DNA of 64,000 nucleotides from Crambe crambe (Eukaryota > Porifera > Demospongiae > Poecilosclerida > Crambeidae). A program made the position numbers and the translations under genes. Location: positions 4,773,001-4,837,000 of the forward strand of contig OZ004584.1 of the NCBI GenBank assembly GCA_963924555.1, in the 5' to 3' direction. Below the pieces are notes generated by a model. That model was not told where the DNA came from, did not search any database, and saw only the letters and a program-made list of their open reading frames with translations. This document shows positions 47,301-58,800 of the stretch, one piece after another (within the stretch, counting starts at the first letter, position 1; every line of letters begins with the position of its first letter).

Positions 47301-48457
47301 GTAATACTGCTGTATTAGCTAGTGGCCTGTGTAATGAGTGAGGTTCATAGCCTATCAAGATCAAATGTATATACTACAACCACAGGGTGATCACATACCA
47401 TTCACAAACTACTCCCAGGCTCTAGCTTCTAGCAACAAGAGTTCATGGTTGTTAAAATTAATAACATGCCTGTTTGGTGTCCTAGGTCTCCACATGATAC
47501 CTTAGCATTATTTATTGACACGTTTCTAGGAGTGTGGAGCATGTATAGGATGCACACCTCAATATCTTAATAAACACAATCAGTGGCACTCTCTATGTAG
47601 GGTTAGTCTATAATGGATGTGGCTTCTCTCATAGAACAATTACAAACTATGACTCTTTGTATCTCATTCTTGCTACAGGCTCAACTAAACTGCTTTCATC
47701 TGGAAAGCATAGCAGAAAGATGATAATATGTCCACTCAAACCCCTCTGGAACAACATTAAAAATTGGCACCAGCTGCTGTCTAAATGTAACATTTTTATG
47801 ATTCATTCATCAGATTCATCTTCTTAGCAGGCTGTAACTTCATGATCCTTTCACATAATTATGATGATCACTAGAACATGAGTTGATACAGTATTAGTAA
47901 AATCATTAATAATTTTTGCCAGCCACTATATCCACGAAAATTTAACCCTATGAAAATTTTAGCTATACGGTGTACATTTCCCCATTCATTATATTAGCTA
48001 CTAACTATCGTAAATCCCCATGCATCCACCTGTTAATAGCTAGCAATCTTTTGGTGTCTGTGTGTGTGATTATTATCCTTACAGTAACAGTGCATCACTT
48101 CATATTTCTAAGTGAGATCTTTGATACGTTATTGGATATCAGGCATCATAATATCATCTAATCTCGATAAACTGTAGCCATGTGATCCATACCATTGGGA
48201 CTCACTGTAGCTAATACTATTTTGTACACTTTAATTAAAAAGCTAGTGAAATGTGGTCTTATGGGAAATACCATACTAATTAGTTAATTAGCTAACTGTG
48301 AGAATTATGAAAATAATACATTATTGATAATTCACGATAGGGATTTACCAGTATCGGAGTAGTTTGTGTAAGATCCTTACAGAGTGCGAGTCTTATCTTC
48401 GTACTTTTGAAGGCAGCTAGCTAATAAAAGTAAACACTATTAGTTCACTATCTAACC

Positions 48458-49924
48458 ATGAGCCACTTGAATATTCCTGTCTACAGCCAAGTAGATCTGT
48501 CAAAGAAAAGGAAGAATAGTTCAAGAGAAGAAAATGATTTCGAAGTGAGTAATGAAAATGCTAGCCGACAATCAGATTCGATGTTTACCATCATTGAAGA
48601 TATTAACGAAACGAGTCTTAATTGTAATGGAGCTCCCAATATGGCAAAATCAAGTTACACTCCTATTATTAAAGCAAACTTGACAGCCCCTTCCAAGTAT
48701 GAGAGTGCTGAAATTACGATCAATCAGGACGATATGTCTGCAAGTAAGCCTTCCAAGAACAAGAAAAACTCCTGTACATGTGAGAAGAAGTTTATGTTTC
48801 TATTATTACTGGCAGTTGCACTCTTTGGCATATTGTGCGGATGTAACATATTTTTGCTTGTCAAACTGTTTGAGTTTAAATCTGAGCTTGCAGCTCTAAG
48901 TACTAACTATACAACTCTAAGTACTAACTATACAGCTCTAAGTACTAACTATGCAGCTCTAAGTACTAACTATGCAGCTCTAAGTACTAATTATACAGCT
49001 CTAAGTACTGATTATACAGATTTGAGTCACAAATTATATGCAATCAGGGCTAACCTTACTTCATTGGATGTCGATCAAAATCAAAATTCAGACAAAATAT
49101 ATCATCTCAATCGGAGTTTATTGGCATTGGAGGCTGACCATCGGTATTTTTTCAATGCAACAGTTCTCAGAGTAGGCCAAGCTTCAAACCCTGCTGTCTC
49201 CTGTGCTGATATTCTTGAGGTTACTCCCTCCTCTCCTTCAGGGTACTACTGGATTATCAACTCCAATGGCTTTTCTGTGCGTGTGTACTGTGACATGACC
49301 AGGTCGTGTGGTAACATCACTGGAGGGTGGACGAGAGTGGCTGATATTGACACAAAAAATCTTACCAGCTCATGTCCCGGTAATCTTCAACAGCGTATGA
49401 ATCCTTCTGGAGTACGAGTTTGTGGAATCAAGCCATTTATTCTTACACCAGCATGTTCTGCTATTAATCTTAGTTTGAATTCCATACAATATTCAAGGGT
49501 ATGTGGAAAGATTAAGGCTTACAAGATTGGAAGTTTTGGAGCATTTAATGAGATGCGGAATGATATTGACGGTCTGTATGTGGATGGTATCAGTCTTACT
49601 CATGGTCGATCTCCAAGACGACACATCTGGACATTAGCTGCAGCAACTCACATAAATAGCTGTCCCTGTGATATTAGCAACACCTTGTCCACTCCTTCAT
49701 TTGTTGGTCAAGATTACTTTTGTGATGCAGCAAGGGAAGGCACTGACCCTTTATGGAGTGGAGTGGATTGTTTCAATAATGATGCATGCTGCTTGTTCAA
49801 CAATCCTCCATGGTTCTACCAGCTCTTACAAGCTCCCTCAACTGATGATATTGAGATGAGAGTGTGCATTGATCAGCAAAGCACAGATATTGCCATCGAA
49901 ACTGTTGACCTTTTTGTTCAATAA
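48458..49924 (+). CDS. Type 2 receptor-like protein with fibrinogen-related ectodomain, paralogue 3
   Basis: A single exon of 488 codons, the longest paralogue. The tail has Y9 (PVYSQV) and SSYTPI with Y67. The signal anchor follows CTCEKK. The stalk has six consecutive heptads of the type (A/T)LSTNY(T/A), encoded by a 21-bp tandem repeat at about 48893-49015. Units with NYA lose the sequon, so about four sequons remain. The ectodomain is as in the other paralogues, with a few substitutions (GGLYVDG-type loop, NSCPCDIS). The stop overlaps AATAAA as in paralogue 1, and the 3' flank is shared with it. Confidence 0.9.
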   Translation: MSHLNIPVYSQVDLSKKRKNSSREENDFEVSNENASRQSDSMFTIIEDINETSLNCNGAPNMAKSSYTPIIKANLTAPSKYESAEITINQDDMSASKPSKNKKNSCTCEKKFMFLLLLAVALFGILCGCNIFLLVKLFEFKSELAALSTNYTTLSTNYTALSTNYAALSTNYAALSTNYTALSTDYTDLSHKLYAIRANLTSLDVDQNQNSDKIYHLNRSLLALEADHRYFFNATVLRVGQASNPAVSCADILEVTPSSPSGYYWIINSNGFSVRVYCDMTRSCGNITGGWTRVADIDTKNLTSSCPGNLQQRMNPSGVRVCGIKPFILTPACSAINLSLNSIQYSRVCGKIKAYKIGSFGAFNEMRNDIDGLYVDGISLTHGRSPRRHIWTLAAATHINSCPCDISNTLSTPSFVGQDYFCDAAREGTDPLWSGVDCFNNDACCLFNNPPWFYQLLQAPSTDDIEMRVCIDQQSTDIAIETVDLFVQ

Positions 49925-50049
49925 AACATTTCTATGGATACTGTACTATTAATAGTGACATGTCAAACATGCAACTCCATATGAAAAGGAGTATAATGTG
50001 ATTAGGTGGTAGTGTTGTAGTTGTCGTTATTGTTGTAGTTATCATTTTT

Positions 50050-50275
50050 ATGAATGCAAAAAATTTCTTGTAAATAAAAAGTGAAGTAGGGATAGCAGTA
50101 AAATTTAGCTGCATTCCTATCACTCCTACCCCTCCTTAAATTTCAATATCCACGCCCATATATACACCCAACTTAAATCTCTACTCTTCACTCCCCCTTC
50201 AGCAATAAGTGAGTCAAGTAACCCCTTACCCGTACCCATCACCAAACTCAAGAATCAAACATAGTGAATAGCTAT
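50050..50275. mobile_element. Partial foldback-family element
   Basis: The segment has the family end 'aaaaaatttcttgtaaataaaa' in part, then GTGAAGTAGGGATAGC and later AAGTAACCCCTTACCC and CCCATCACCAAA. Only one arm is present, so it cannot fold back on itself. Confidence 0.6.
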
Positions 50276-50410
50276 GAAAAGGCATGAAGGTATACAGCCT
50301 TTTCCACATGTGAGCAACCGGTGAGAGAGATAATGATGTATGCCCATGCAGCAGTGTTCAGTCAATAAAATGATAATCTGCCTGCAATGGAAATCTATTG
50401 GCTTCGATCC

Positions 50411-50558
50411 CCCAACTACTGCATCCTATAGTACCTGCTGTATGGTAGCACGGTACTTTGATCATAGATATATGTCTATGATCAAAATACCGTGCTACCA
50501 TACAGCAGACTTGTTGTTAAGCCAGATCAAGTGAGGTACTATAGGATGCAGTAGTTGG
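50411..50558. repeat. Palindrome with about 65-bp arms
   Basis: CCAACTACTGCATCCTATAG and GTAGCACGGTACTTTGATCA pair with complements to 50558; the centre is about 50471. Part of one arm resembles 33625-33670. Probably a small foldback element. Confidence 0.75.
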
Positions 50559-50559
50559 A

Positions 50560-50790
50560 GGGTGGATGAGAGTGGCTGATGCTTTGGGTGAGTTATCCTC
50601 ACTGGGCAAAGAGTCCTCAACTGCTGCTGATTAAAACTGTCAAACAAATTCTTCTGGATAGTATCCTGAACAAAAAACACACAAATAACTAGCTAGATGG
50701 TTAATAAAAGATTGGATCATGCAAGGTCACCTTCACTGTAATGCTGTCTGCCCTTGAGAAATCTTCTTTGGCGAGTCTAATTAGTGGCCT
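50560..50790 (-). pseudogene. SMARCAL1 terminal-exon fragment, module D
   Basis: It has the 'gatgctttgggtgagtta' and 'caaagagtcctcaactgc' parts of the terminal exon and its upstream flank. The last 25 codons are missing because the palindrome joins directly. The stretch 50790-51360 is duplicated flank without a gene. Confidence 0.75.
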
Positions 50791-51363
50791 GTGTAATGAT
50801 CATAGCCTATCAAGATCAAATGTATATATTACAACCACATGCAGGGGCAGGCTCTAGCCTCTAACAGCAAGAGTTCATGGTTATCAAAATTAATAACATG
50901 GTACAGTAGCCTTTTTTCGTTTGGTGTCCTAGCCCTCCAACATGATACCTTTAGCATTCTATTGACAGTGTGGAGCATGTATAGGATGCATACCTCAATA
51001 TCTTAATAAACACAATTAGTCTGGAATGGGTGTGGCTTCTCTCATAGAATGATTACAAACTATGATTCTTTGTATCTCTTCTATTCTTGCTACAGGCTCA
51101 ACTAAACTGCTTACATCTGGAAAGCATAGCAGAAGCATATGATATGTCCACTGAAACCCCTCTGGAAGAGCATCAAAAATTGGCACCAGCCGCCGTCATT
51201 TTTATGATTTATTCATCTTCTTAGCAGGCTGTAACTTCATGATCCTTTCACATATAATATTCACTAAAACATGAGTAAGTGAAAGTCATTAATAATAACA
51301 AAAAATGAGTTGATACAATAAGTAAACAGAGGGGAAAAAATTATGCTAAATGTAGGATTAGTC

Positions 51364-51576
51364 TATACTTTTACCTATAGCAGTTTCTGTGAACAAACAT
51401 CAAAATTATGCTGCCTTTAATAATAATCCCTACATCACTGCCTAAACCAAGTAGAACACTTACACTGACATGAACAATTAAAGCAGCTTGGTGAGAGGTA
51501 GTGATGTAGGGATTATTATTGAAGGCAGCATAATTTTGATGTTTGTTCACAGAGACTGCTATAGGTAAAAGTATAG
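51364..51576. mobile_element. Foldback element with about 80-bp arms
   Basis: CTATACTTTTACCTATAGCA and CATCAAAATTATGCTGCCTT pair with complements at 51500-51576 around a loop of about 60 nt. Related in design, not in end sequence, to the longer foldback family. Confidence 0.8.
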
Positions 51577-51649
51577 TGGTCCCACATGGTTCAAAAGGAC
51601 CAGGTGCGCATGACAGGTGCACGGGACCACTCTAGATGATGTCATTTTA

Positions 51650-52573
51650 GGTAATAATAAAATAGGACCTCCCTCACCTTCCACCTACTGAATGAGTTGA
51701 AATAAGTTGGCTTAGTAGCTGTAGAAGAAGCACATGTTTGGCTTTGACTGGCAAACTGGTGGGGTCTTTCGGGAACTGGCACATTTGAATAGTGTGGGTT
51801 AGTAGACATCCACTCATTTAAAGATAAGATTTCATTACTGGAGACTTGGTGTGAGTTGATGAGTGCTTGGGTCGGGAGAATGGATGAACACTTTGTGGCC
51901 GAGTGGTATTGGATCAGGAGAATGATGGTGGAAGATGAGCAGATGATGTGGTGCAAGGAGAAGAGAAAGGTTGCACTAGGTAACCGAAAAGATTTGGGGG
52001 GGGGGGGGGAGGGGGATATATAATAAGGCAGAAGATAGCGGGAAAGGGACCGAAACCTTTGTTTTCTTAGTACAAAAATGGTCCAATTGGCAAGCCTAAC
52101 CTACAATAACTCCCTTAGTGTGGAATTGTAAATTGTACCATTTACATTTTGTGTACATGTGGATGTATAGAATGTCCATAAAAGGTTAATAATAGGGAGA
52201 TAGACAAGGTGCAATCTTCTACTCTGGTGACACTCCACACAATAAAGTACTGTGCCAAGATATTTGCTATGGTTTACCTTTGCTTGATGGACATGCATAA
52301 CTAGATGATTTGAGGTTGAATTGATGGGTAAGACTTGATGAAGATATCATAGATCGTCCTGGATTTTTATACTGACAAACACGAGATGATCGGTATGAAT
52401 TCTGAGAAGCTGGTTGCTTAGAGATCAGGTTGTTAGAGGGTTTGAACTTGAACTATTCTCTTTCTCTTCGCCAGCAAATTTTATCGAGCGAACTTTTTGT
52501 TCTGCTCTATTCTCAGAAGCTGGTCTGCTGTCAGATATTTGGAAATAGCTGGAGTCGAAGAGGAGGTAGCCAT
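51650..52573 (-). pseudogene. SMARCAL1 N-terminal exons, copy D (nonsense at codon 31)
   Basis: The start codon is at 52571-52573. It reads MATSSSTPAISKYLTADQLL, then IEQNKKFAR, and meets TAA at codon 31, where copies A-C have GAA (REKLLAK). Further exon 1 and linker sequence is recognisable down to about 51690 but much diverged. HARP and ATPase exons are absent. This is the copy paired head-to-head with the intact mutase gene. Confidence 0.88.
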
Positions 52574-52814
52574 ACAAAAGTGGTGGTGCGCATTAATAAG
52601 AAAAATCAGTTTCTGTTAATGTTGAGTCAGCAAACATCATCGACCCTTTTCCATACGCTTATCGATGCTCGAAGTGAGTCATGTCTCTATTGAGCAGCTT
52701 TAGGTAAGTTCTTTAGTGAAACCTGAAAAATTGCCTCTGTACGCGAGTAGAGGTTTTTTCATCTTCAAGCCTGACCTCTCTTAGCTAGTGATATTACGCT
52801 ATGTAGTAGGTTTT
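52574..52814. promoter_or_regulatory. Head-to-head intergenic region (candidate bidirectional promoter)
   Basis: About 240 bp separates the SMARCAL1-D start codon from the mutase start codon. The equivalent interval was copied with modules A, B and C, and the segment GACCCTTTTCCATA is kept in A, B and D (C reads GCGACCCTTTTCCATAT). Bidirectional promoter activity is inferred from geometry only. Confidence 0.45.
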
Positions 52815-55800
52815 ATGCTACAAAAGGACTCTGTACTACCATTCAGGTATCAAATCTTGAAGCAAAGATGGCTATTGGCTGTTGCCTGTCCCAGAGGGAG
52901 TACTTCTTTTTCAAGCTCATCTCTGTCAAAAAGTGATGAGGAACCTGGAGGAGGAAGAAGTAGGAAACTCCCCATCCATCCTGAGTGGGAGAAGATGGCA
53001 AAGAAGTTGCTGAAAGGCGCTGATCCAACAGAGAAACTCACATGGCGAACAGCTGAGGTGAGTTCCAGTACAAGAGAAACCATGCCATGGCAAGAGTGGC
53101 CATTTGTTATGCACTCTCCCATGCATAGAGTATAATACAAATTGCATACCAAAATGGCCGCTGTTGGCATGGCAAAAGGATGCTCTATATGAGAGTGTGT
53201 GTGTGTGTTTTTTTTAAATATGCATCCCAACAGTGGTTATTAATTTTCGGTGCTCAGAAAGTGATAGGACAAAATCTGTAACCTCTATAGAGGGGGTGCG
53301 TTATTTACTTTTTTCCATGATAAACGGCAGCGGCAAGATGCCCATAGACATAATAAATTTTGCCTCTTAAGATGGCTGCCATCACTATAGAAACAGTTGC
53401 CATGGTGAAGTATGTGTTGTGTCTAGATATACATAGAATCTGATAGTATGTACGTAGGCCTAATCTCATAGCTGAAATGGGAGTTTTAATCAGACAACGG
53501 TTAAAATTGGACTCTAACACTTTATCATTATCTGGACACGATTTTCTAATAGCAGTTTGATATAATAGAAATGTTGGTCAGACAAAAAGATCGGACAAAT
53601 GAAGAAATTGACCGGAAAATGTCCTGTGACTGACTATTAATTATTGTGAGCCCCTGCATTACTGCAAATAGGGGAATGTGTCCATATCAGACTACATATT
53701 TCACTGTACTTACAATTTTCTACATGGCTACATTCATTATAGGGGATCAATGTGAAGCCCGTGTACACCAAAGAGGATACAGCCGAGCATCCTCTGGAGC
53801 TGCCAGGGAAATACCCTTACACTAGAGGGCCTTATTCTACCATGTATACACAACGACCGTGGACCATCAGACAAGTACGTACATAATTATGAATGTCAAC
53901 CTCACTTACCAGTATTATCCAGAATGAGCAGCACTCTATACTTCACTTGATATTGTATAGCGGGGCTGCATTTAGGAGGGGGGGGGGGTGAAAAGGGGCA
54001 TCCCCCCCTTCCCCTTGCTATACTTTCGCCAAAGATCTACATTACTTTTCACCATGGAGACATTTTAAAGTTGCATTTAGTATAGGGGGAAACACTGCAC
54101 ATGTAATGGAGCTAATACATTTAATACATGTAATGGAGCTGATCACTGAATCCCTTTTGCTACATGTGCTTGGTTATTACAGCTGCTATTGAGTCTACAA
54201 TGAGTGAGAAATGAGGAGTCCTCTCCCTGAATAGGAAGTCCCCTAATATACAAATTATATGATACCATTCCTTAGTACGTAGGTCTATGGCATTAATTGA
54301 AATACGGACTGCATGTGCATACTTATTTCATAATGCACATTATAGTATGAACCCTTGTAGTATGCTGGGTACAGTTCAGTGGAGGAGAGTAATAAGTTTT
54401 ACAAGGAGAATATCAAGGCTGGACAACAGGGATTGAGTGTGGCCTTTGACCTACCAACCCATCGGGGCTACGACTCTGACAAACCCCTAGCTGTCGGAGA
54501 TGTGGGCATGGCTGGAGTCGCTGTGGATTCTGTGGAAGATATGAAGGTACACTAATTACTGTTGGTATTATCAACAGTATGGTTTGCTACATAAAATGAA
54601 TATTATTTATCAAAACTTGATTTAATTTTTAATTTCTTAATAGCAAAGACTCATTTTTTGTGATCAGAAAAGGGCCAATTATCTCCTTGGGTAAAACTAA
54701 GGAGGTTATTAATTTATATAATTTGCTTCTTACATTTTCGGAGTTGTACATTATTGCCATGAGTGTGCAACCCCTTACCAAACCGCTCAAAGTAGATCAC
54801 AACACGACAACCTTTACCAAAACACTCCAACTGTCGGTTAGTTTAACTAACATTTCTATTGTGTTTTTCATGTTTGTACTATGTGATATGCATAAGCATG
54901 GATTCAAATTGTTGATTGGAGCACAGCGACACGAGCATTGTCAGATACCTGGGTCAATCATTCAGTTTCAGTTAGGTCACGACAGAGAGCATGCAGTTGG
55001 ACTTTAGCTGGCATATATCTCCACACATGATTTCTGATAATAAGATAGCAATATCTATCTTCATCAAAAGATCACTGGTACATACGTAGCAAGAAGATTT
55101 TACTCCAAGTAAAATAAATAAATAAAACTTGCTCAGACAGTCTTTGTAAAGCCTCAATTGGCATACACATAGGTTAATCCATATGTAAAACATGCATACC
55201 CTAGTGTACATGTCAAGTCATGCCGGTATTGTGATAAATAGCGATTTTCCCAAATGATGCATTCATTGTAGTAGTAGTAGTCATGACTGTGCTCATTATG
55301 TGCTTTGTGAGTGTTTTTCTTTCTTCTTTCCTCGATCTCTTTCGTGAGATTTTCAGAACTAAAGCTGTTATTGTTCTTCAAGTCTAAAACAATATTTCAG
55401 GTATTATTCCTTTAAATCAACAATGAATTTTGGGAGAAATGGCTATTATTAACATTCATTATTTAAATCTTTCACAATCACCTGCATTTAGTTATTTTTA
55501 TTGCTTTGAAGAGATTGTGGATTAAGAATGATCCAATCAGACAATCCCATTTATGATAATTTAGTAAAAGGCAGTGATGATAGTCAAGACCAGAAAACTG
55601 ATTCAGAATATACTGTCGTTAAAAGGAACACTGAAGAAGAAGAAATGGAATCAGTATATGCCAGTGTTACAGAAAAAAATAAGTTAGAAAATGAGTATGC
55701 TGCTACTTTGGACAGACCATCTTACATCGCGATAGCACAAGAGAGATCAGCTGAGTCTTCCTGGTATGCGGGTACTGATAATGTTGTGATTAATCAAGAT

Positions 55801-58800
55801 GAAAAACCAAACAAGACATCAAAGCAGCGTTCTTGCTTGTGTTGTAAGAAATTCCTTTGTGTGGTGTTTTTTTTCATTGTATTCGGTGCATTGTGTGCAT
55901 GCAACATATATGCATTATTCCAATTAACTGAACTGAAATCCGAAATTACTTCTCTGTCTAATAAGTTGGACAAGACTATTGAAAGATTAGATCTTAACCT
56001 TTCATCATTAGCCAACGATCAAAGCTATTTAGCACTTGAAAATGAGGATCACTACCTGATCAATACAGTGCACAGTGACAATATAGGTCAATTCTTGAAT
56101 CCTAGACTCTCCTGTGCTGATATTCTTGGGATTTCCCCCTCCTCTCCCTCCGGCTACTACTGGATTACCAACTCCAATGGCTTTGCTGTACGTGTGTATT
56201 GTGACATGACCAGGTCGTGTGGTGATATCACTGGAGGGTGGATGAGAGTGGCTGATATCAACATGAAAAATCGTACCAGCCCATGTCCTGGTGATCTTCA
56301 GCTGCGTAATCATTCAGACTTAAACGTTTGTGGAATTAGTGCATTTCCTACATCAGAATGTTCTACCATCAGTTTCACTTTAAATTCAATACAGTATTCA
56401 AGAATATGTGGAAAAATCAAGGCTTACAAATTTGGATTTCTTGAAGCTTTTAATGGACATAAACCGGATATTGACGGCATATATGTTGATGGTGTCAGTC
56501 TCACTCACGGTCGATCTCCAAGACGGCACATCTGGACATTTGCTGCAGCGAGTTATGAGAATAACACCAAGTGCCCCTGCAATGATGACAATGTTACCAC
56601 ATTTCCCCCAGGATTGGCATTCATTGGACAAGATTATTTCTGCGACGTAGCGAATCAAGATATGAACGTAAACAGAGACAATCCTCTGTGGGATGGAATG
56701 GATTGTGATAACACATGTTGCTCGTTTAACAATCCCCCGTGGTTCCATAAAGTCTTACAAGATCCCTCCAATGATGACATAGAGATGAGAGTCTGCAGTG
56801 ATCAAAATCGTTCGTATGAAGATATTGCTATCGAAACTGTTGACCTCTATGTTCAGTGAATACATATTAGTGATGTACTACATATTACATAACTACTAGT
56901 GATGTAGACATGCTCTAGGTGCTGTTTTATTAGTCGAGTGATTGCTACATTAATACAGTATAGCAAATATTTATATTACTGAAGTGTGATTCAGTGTATT
57001 ATTAATTTTTTTTTGCCAGCCACTAAATCCACGAAAATTTAACCCCATGAAAATTTTAGCTTTACGATATACATTTCACCAAATCCCCATGCATCCACCT
57101 GTTGGTAGCGAGCTGTGTGTGTGTGATTATTATCCTTACAGTAGCAGTGCATCATAACAGTACATCATTTCATAATTCTATTTCATCTAAGTGGGTTGTT
57201 TGATACATTAACTCTGTATTGATGAGCATGCATTGGTATCTGTGTGTGTGTGATTATTATCCTTGGTATCAATAGCTTTTATTTTATCTACGTGAGTTTC
57301 TTGATACATTAACTGAGCATGCACACACACTGATGACAATGCAAGCATGATCAAACATGTATCATGCTCAAAGATAGATATAGTTCAAGTATGAATTGAA
57401 TGGTACATAATAGATGTATGAAGGAAAAAATATTTATTCTAAATAAAAAAGAAAAGTAGTGTGCGATTCAAGCAACAAGAGAGTGAACTTCGGTCAAGTA
57501 ACCCCTTACCCATCACCAATGTTACCAAACTACGAGCTAACTATTCCTACTTCACTCCCATGACAGACCAAGATAGGAGTGAAGTAGGAATAGTTAGCTC
57601 ATAGCTTGGTAATATTGGTGATAGGTAAGGGGTTACTTGACTGAAGTTTGCTCTCTTATTGCTGAACTTTTTTGAACTGCACACAGCCATCCCTACTTTT
57701 CTTAGAATAAATATTTTTTTCCTTTACTTGTTCATCACCTTTTTTTGATGTAATGCTCTATTATTTTATTACAGGCACCTGGATGCTGTGATCCTGCTAT
57801 CAAAGTTGAAGTTTATGTATTGTAGCTATGTATGAGCCAAAGTAAATCTGATCTGGAAGGACTAATGCTATCTATACAGGTTATAATAAGATTGCCAGAC
57901 CTCAATTTTTTACATAAGGCCTTTACTGATAGCTATACTATTGCATCAAGGCTTGATTCATAACCAGACTAGTGCCTAGGGTTTACGCTCTAAGCATCGA
58001 GAGACCAACATCAAGAGAAAGCTAATGACAGATTAGCTAGTCAGTTATGAGGTCAAAGTCCAAGAATCACGTGTACAGGGTGGAGCATAAAAATGTCTGA
58101 TGATGATGAATGACAAGATGAAAAATGGCGATTTTAGAAGTCACTGTAAAATGATACTGCTTTGTCTTTTGCTCTTCATACTTGAGTCCTGCTACATTGA
58201 AGGTGTTCTGTCTTCAAGTTAGGAGTTGCTGACTGTAGGAGGGAAGTACTCTGGGAGTTATGAAAGAAAATACTAAGTATTAGTCCAATGGGGCGATCCG
58301 TGCCTCTGATATACATGACAGGAATGAGTAGTGGATATTGATATCATAATCTCATCTAATCTCGATAAACTGTAGGCCATCTGATCCATACCATTGGGAC
58401 TCACTGTAGCTAATACTATTTTGTACACTTTAAACATTGCTAGATACCTACTCTGAAATGTGATCTTACAGGAAATACCATACTAATTATTTGAGTTAAT
58501 TAACTATGGGAGTTATGAAAATAATGTAGTAACTAAAATACATTGTTGATATTCATGATAGGGATTTACAGGTATCGGAGTAGTTTGTGTAAGATCCTTA
58601 CAGAGCTAGTGCGAGTCTTATCTTCGTAGCAAGCAATTGTGCTTTTTGAAGGCAGCTAGCTAGCTAATAAGAGCAAATAAATAATATTATCTAGCCATGA
58701 GCCGGTCGAATATTCCTGTCTACAGCAAAGTAGATCTGACAAAGAAAAGGAAGAGTAGTTCAAGAATAGTTAGAGAAGAAAATGATTTCGAAGTGAATAT

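Noticed and set aside
52850..53230. 126-codon minus-strand frame over mutase exon 1
   Set aside because: It is antisense to a well-supported exon and has no family signal.
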